Positions 61,135-64,000 of a stretch of DNA of 64,000 nucleotides are shown in pieces. The stretch lies in NCBI RefSeq assembly GCF_018141005.1, contig NZ_CP046582.1:2294001-2358000 (forward strand), in the 5' to 3' direction. How positions within the stretch are numbered: the first letter of the stretch is position 1; every line of letters begins with the position of its first letter. The DNA comes from Erwinia sp. E602 (GTDB taxonomy: Bacteria; Pseudomonadota; Gammaproteobacteria; Enterobacterales; Enterobacteriaceae). A model generated the notes under the pieces. It saw only the letters and a list, made by a program, of their open reading frames with translations. It did not search any database and was not told the DNA's origin. Position numbers and translations under genes: made by a program.

Positions 61135-61788
61135 TTAACTCTCCATTCTGATATGTTCGCCGATGGTCAGCAGCGCAGCGATAATGTTTTCGCAGCCGCT
61201 GCGTGTCACCAGTTTATGCACGTTCTGACGACTGCTGCCCATTGCGGCCGCCAGCGCTGTGGTATCTACCTTCATCTCCGCCATGGCCCGCTGCAGCACC
61301 TCTGCCTGCGGGCGCGAAAGCATGGTCAGCAGCGGGTCCAACAGCGCGATCAGCGCGCGCAGTGGCGCGTCCAGCGCTGGCCGATCCGAACCAAATACCA
61401 TCATATTTTTTTTGTCGAGGGTTTCCAGATTACGTCCGGAAACGATATGCGCCTGTTCAAAAGCGCTCTCTTTGAACGATGAATAGCGATTGCGGGTAAA
61501 GATGGTCAGCGACATGCGCGCATCATAGCGCACGCCGTCCTGCTCTTCCGGTAGCGCCATCAGGCTGGCCCGCAGCCAGGCCGCCAGTTCCGGCAGCGTA
61601 GAGGGATCGTTAAGGGTTATTTGAAAAGCGTCGCCGCGGAACAGCTCCATCTCCGCCACGTCAAAACGCGGATGGCTGACAATGGTCTGCTCCAGCTGCT
61701 GCATCACCCTCTGATAAATTATTCCCCGCGTCAGCCCCGCCGTTGAACGAAACAGGTCGCCGGTAATCACGCCGATCAGCTTACTCAT
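61135..61788 (-). CDS. SatD-family regulator-like protein
   Basis: A 217-residue SatD-type protein. The N-terminal two thirds has VITGDLFRSTAG and ELFRGDAFQI, resembling nucleotide-cyclase-fold sensor domains; the C-terminus has a helix-turn-helix (TTALAAAMGSSRQNVHKLV). In Streptococcus, satD is part of an acid-tolerance operon, but here its role is open. Upstream lie four related operator-like sites, suggesting that the protein controls its own operon with the DUF3307 gene. Confidence 0.82.
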   Translation of the reverse strand: MSKLIGVITGDLFRSTAGLTRGIIYQRVMQQLEQTIVSHPRFDVAEMELFRGDAFQITLNDPSTLPELAAWLRASLMALPEEQDGVRYDARMSLTIFTRNRYSSFKESAFEQAHIVSGRNLETLDKKNMMVFGSDRPALDAPLRALIALLDPLLTMLSRPQAEVLQRAMAEMKVDTTALAAAMGSSRQNVHKLVTRSGCENIIAALLTIGEHIRMES

Positions 61789-61832
61789 CTAATATCCCAT
61801 CCAGGTCAACCCTTGCTGTCAGATACCGTTTT

Positions 61833-61988
61833 TGTAAACCATAATGGTTTACAATGTCGATTGTCAATCATTTTGGTTGCATTATATGAGAATGCTGTGG
61901 GCATTTTAACCCCAGCAGGACTCAATGAGCTGTCGAGCTTTGCAACCATTTTGATTGATAATTGAGTTTATCAACCATAATGATTGCA
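61833..61988. promoter_or_regulatory. Cluster of four related operator-like palindromes upstream of satD
   Basis: (1) 61833-61853: arms TGTAAACCAT and ATGGTTTACA around a central A, a perfect palindrome. (2) 61864-61881: TCAATCATTTTGGTTGCA. (3) 61941-61958: TGCAACCATTTTGATTGA. (4) 61971-61988: TCAACCATAATGATTGCA. Site 2 read on the other strand shares the CAACC-A-ATGATTG core of sites 3 and 4. They lie 45 to 200 bases upstream of the satD start. Confidence 0.78.
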
Positions 61989-61989
61989 C

Positions 61990-62162
61990 GAGCAACAATG
62001 TAGTGTTCTTAACAGCGGAAGGCTGCTGATGATCGATGCTGACGGTCGTGTGCTGCTGTTCCGCTTTAGCCATCATAATGATGCACTTGCCGGGCAACGC
62101 CAGGCGGTGGCGTGGAGAACGGTGAAACTTTTACGCAGGCAGCCGTGCGCGGTTTGCTTTGA
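61990..62162 (+). pseudogene. Decayed NUDIX hydrolase
   Basis: One frame gives RLLMIDADGRVLLFRFSHHN, then DALAG, the standard N-terminus of a small NUDIX enzyme. From about 62109 a different frame gives GVENGETFTQAAVRGLL, the first half of the Nudix box (G-x5-E-x7-R), ending in TGA. The expected linker (tryptophan, proline-glycine loop) between them is missing, so the gene has lost a segment, shifted frame and been cut off. Confidence 0.75.
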
Positions 62163-62365
62163 GTTATACACAATAAATATTAAACTGTATAAATATACAG
62201 TATCGCTATTAAACCGCATTTATTCCCGTCTGCAGCAAGATATTGATCGTGAAACGTACCATAACCAGCCCTTTCAACCTCCAGTCGGCGCGCAACCGTT
62301 AAGCAGAATTACAGAGATCGGCGGTTAAGCAACGTGGGTCAACACATAAGCCGCGTTGGCGTTGA

Positions 62366-62890
62366 TCAGACCAGTGCTTTACTCAGAATCACGCTGCGGT
62401 AGTTGGTATGCGACCACTGCACGTGTTCGGTAAAGCGATAGCCGAGCCGGGTGTACCAGTTGACCAGGTGCGTGGCCGGTTCGGCGGTATCCAGCGCCAG
62501 CTCGGTGGCACCGCTGAGCCGCGCCTGCGCCTCGGCTGCCTGCAGCAGTTGCCGCCCTAACCCCTGCGCCTGCAGGGTCGGGTCGACGGCAAACTGAGCG
62601 ATTGAGGCCACTTCCGGGCGATCGTACCAGCCGCAGCCGTGGGTCTGTTGTGGATTGCGAAACAGGATGGTGCCGCGCAGACGGGGTTCCTCGCTGGCGA
62701 TCAGGCACAGCCCCTGCGCCACGCGTTCGGCGGTGACCGCCACGCTCTGGTTTACGGCCATATAGTTCAGCCCCAGATTCGCGAGCTGCCGATAGGCGCT
62801 ATGCAGCAGCGTGGTCAGTTCCTGCAATGAGTCCGCTGCGCTGAGCGGACGAATAATGAGTGGCGGTATCTGGTGCGTAATGACCGACAT
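62366..62890 (-). CDS. GNAT-family N-acetyltransferase
   Basis: A 174-residue GNAT protein. Motif A is QFAVDPTLQAQGLGRQLLQA and motif B ALDTAEPATHLVNWYTRLGYR, the full acetyl-CoA-binding core. No close family name can be given and the substrate is unknown. It is a single gene on the minus strand. Confidence 0.85.
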   Translation of the reverse strand: MSVITHQIPPLIIRPLSAADSLQELTTLLHSAYRQLANLGLNYMAVNQSVAVTAERVAQGLCLIASEEPRLRGTILFRNPQQTHGCGWYDRPEVASIAQFAVDPTLQAQGLGRQLLQAAEAQARLSGATELALDTAEPATHLVNWYTRLGYRFTEHVQWSHTNYRSVILSKALV

Positions 62891-62998
62891 GCGGTGAATT
62901 CCCTGTCTGAGCCGTTAGAGATCGGCAGGGACTTTACCCCGCACAGGCACAGTCGGCCAATACGTTTTACTGATAAACATCACCACAACGGTCGGCCG

Positions 62999-63379
62999 TT
63001 AAGGACAGTCGTGAAAAACCTTGACCATCGCGGCCTGATAAACGTCCCGCTTGCCCGAGGAAAATACGACCACGCCGCTGACCGTACTCCCTTTTTTCAG
63101 CCAGCCTTTCGTCAGCAAATCATCCACCGTATCGACACCGAAGCTTTGCGTGTCTGACGCATAGGCTCTCAGACAGAGGGTCGCAAGATCGATATCCTGA
63201 TCAGTCGGATTGGCGATAGACACGTCAAAGGTTTTGGTAAACGCACTCTTACTCCCCGCCCACATGGACCCCTCTGACTTTGACTGCGCGTACACCAGCA
63301 GATTTGCAGGCGCGTTAGCGACTGCTGCGCCACAGGCAGCAGAAAACAACATGGTGCAGGCGATAAATAAGCTCTTCAT
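62999..63379 (-). CDS. Secreted DUF4354-type protein
   Basis: A 126-residue protein with a signal peptide (MKSLFIACTMLFSAACGAAV) and one small beta-rich domain including LLVYAQSKSEG, FTKTFDVSIANPTDQDIDL and a pair of cysteines (one in TLCLRAY, one in the last residues FHDCP) that could form a disulphide in the periplasm. It fits the DUF4354 family; the role is not known. ATG 63379 is preferred over six codons upstream because it opens a proper signal peptide and AAGGAAA precedes it. Confidence 0.7.
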   Translation of the reverse strand: MKSLFIACTMLFSAACGAAVANAPANLLVYAQSKSEGSMWAGSKSAFTKTFDVSIANPTDQDIDLATLCLRAYASDTQSFGVDTVDDLLTKGWLKKGSTVSGVVVFSSGKRDVYQAAMVKVFHDCP

Positions 63380-63594
63380 ATTAATTTCCTTGTGCAATTG
63401 ATTACGGACTTTCCACCCAAAAACAGCACGGTGGTCCGTTTAGTAAGTTAATCGCACAGTGATAAACGCAGGCACAATTATAAAGACGCATTGGGGGAAT
63501 AAAGAGCGGTCCGACGCGCAGGAAACGGGGTAAAGAGCGTGCAGGCAGGAGCAAAACGCTCCCCACCCTCAACAGCAGCGGGGGACGTTCCTGT

Positions 63595-64000
63595 TCAGTC
63601 ACGAATCAGCGGCACATGGGGCGCGGCGTCAGCAGGCAGGTGGCCGCTCAGGCGCGGGTCAGCTTTCACCTCAACCTGAAACGCATAAGGGGTAAATCCG
63701 GAGCGAATGTAAAAATTCAGCGCTGCCGGGTGGTCAAAGCTGCAGGTGTGCACCCAGAAGCGGTTGATCGGGTTTGACCACGCGCGGGTTATCGCCTGGT
63801 TCATTACCCAACGCCCCAGACCTTTGCCGGTTGCCGCGCCGGTCAGGCCAAGGAACGACAGTTCGCACTGGTGCGGCTGGCTGAAATCCAGCTCAAGCAT
63901 GCCAGTGTCCTCAGCGCCGTCACGCACCACGTAAATTTCCACGCTGTCGTTGCGGAGGATCTCCGCCAGTTTCTCGTCGGACATCAGCAGCCGCGAAAAC
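63595..64000 (-). CDS. GNAT-family acetyltransferase (5' end beyond the window)
   Basis: The visible part of a GNAT enzyme. It shows GMLELDFSQPHQCELSFLGL, the acetyl-CoA loop GAATGKGLGRWVMNQAI and NFYIRSGFTPYAF. The frame stays open through the window edge (FSRLL before the first internal ATG at 63984), so the true start is further right. Confidence 0.8.
   Translation of the reverse strand, partial: FSRLLMSDEKLAEILRNDSVEIYVVRDGAEDTGMLELDFSQPHQCELSFLGLTGAATGKGLGRWVMNQAITRAWSNPINRFWVHTCSFDHPAALNFYIRSGFTPYAFQVEVKADPRLSGHLPADAAPHVPLIRD

Larger units (their letters stand above)
61789..62365. other. Control region of the satD pair and a decayed NUDIX gene
   Basis: 577 bases containing the operator cluster (61833-61988) and a broken NUDIX gene (61990-62162), with an AT-rich rest (62163-62240) in which I see no gene. 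Confidence 0.6.

Overview
The window looks like chromosomal DNA from a gamma-proteobacterium of the order Enterobacterales, most likely Erwinia/Pantoea-like. The grounds are GC-rich coding, short intergenic gaps, and proteins that read as close relatives of E. coli OsmB, LplA, NudK, YmjA, YjbR and Hcp. The genus is an inference. I saw no rRNA, tRNA or CRISPR array. The window is a mosaic of metabolic operons and accessory modules.

1-5.6 kb: the end of an unknown gene, an ECF sigma factor with its NrsF-type membrane anti-sigma, a second-type methionine aminopeptidase divergent from an EamA exporter, then an AT-richer pair (ABC-type ATPase plus a small protein with a PD-(D/E)xK-like D-x13-E-x-K pattern) that looks like an acquired defence module, and a flavin reductase-like protein. 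5.6-15.4 kb: almost 10 kb transcribed leftwards. It holds a three-gene overlapping operon (unknown protein, phospholipase-D-type nuclease, SNF2-type helicase) with a perfect 27-bp palindrome at its start, preceded by a compact class II microcin locus (double-glycine precursor, HlyD-type fusion protein, C39 peptidase ABC exporter). 15.4-16.5 kb: non-coding, with three tandem copies of a ~130-bp unit.

16.5-25.1 kb: a catabolic operon (RraA-like aldolase, MHS transporter, HyuA/HyuB hydantoinase-oxoprolinase, SDR, aminotransferase, TetR regulator) behind a CRP-like site. 25.2-26.9 kb: an AT-rich orphan type VI secretion cassette (Hcp, Tlde1-type L,D-transpeptidase effector, probable immunity protein) with a truncated second effector. 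27-37.4 kb: DUF1471 protein, EntS-like exporter, and a LacI-type sugar regulon whose 12-bp operator GTAATCGATTAC occurs twice before a periplasmic isomerase-like gene and twice before the transporter/isomerase/dehydrogenase operon. 37.4-39.6 kb: an ABC-F protein preceded by a small leader ORF and attenuator-like hairpins.

39.6-44.5 kb: a zinc-starvation cluster: FecBCD-type ABC importer and CobW/G3E GTPase diverging from a perfect Zur-like palindrome, followed by a cysteine-poor, zinc-independent DksA paralogue. 44.5-48.7 kb: amidase, MHS transporter and divergent LysR regulator. 48.8-64 kb: lplA, osmB, yjbR-like, a nucleoside-recognition membrane protein, an apparently autoregulated Fic protein, GNAT enzymes, GrpB, DeoR regulator, NudK, GlxA-type regulator, MBL hydrolase, ymjA, GFA and GGCT proteins, a SatD/DUF3307 pair with four operator-like sites, two decayed genes (transposase and NUDIX), and DUF4354.
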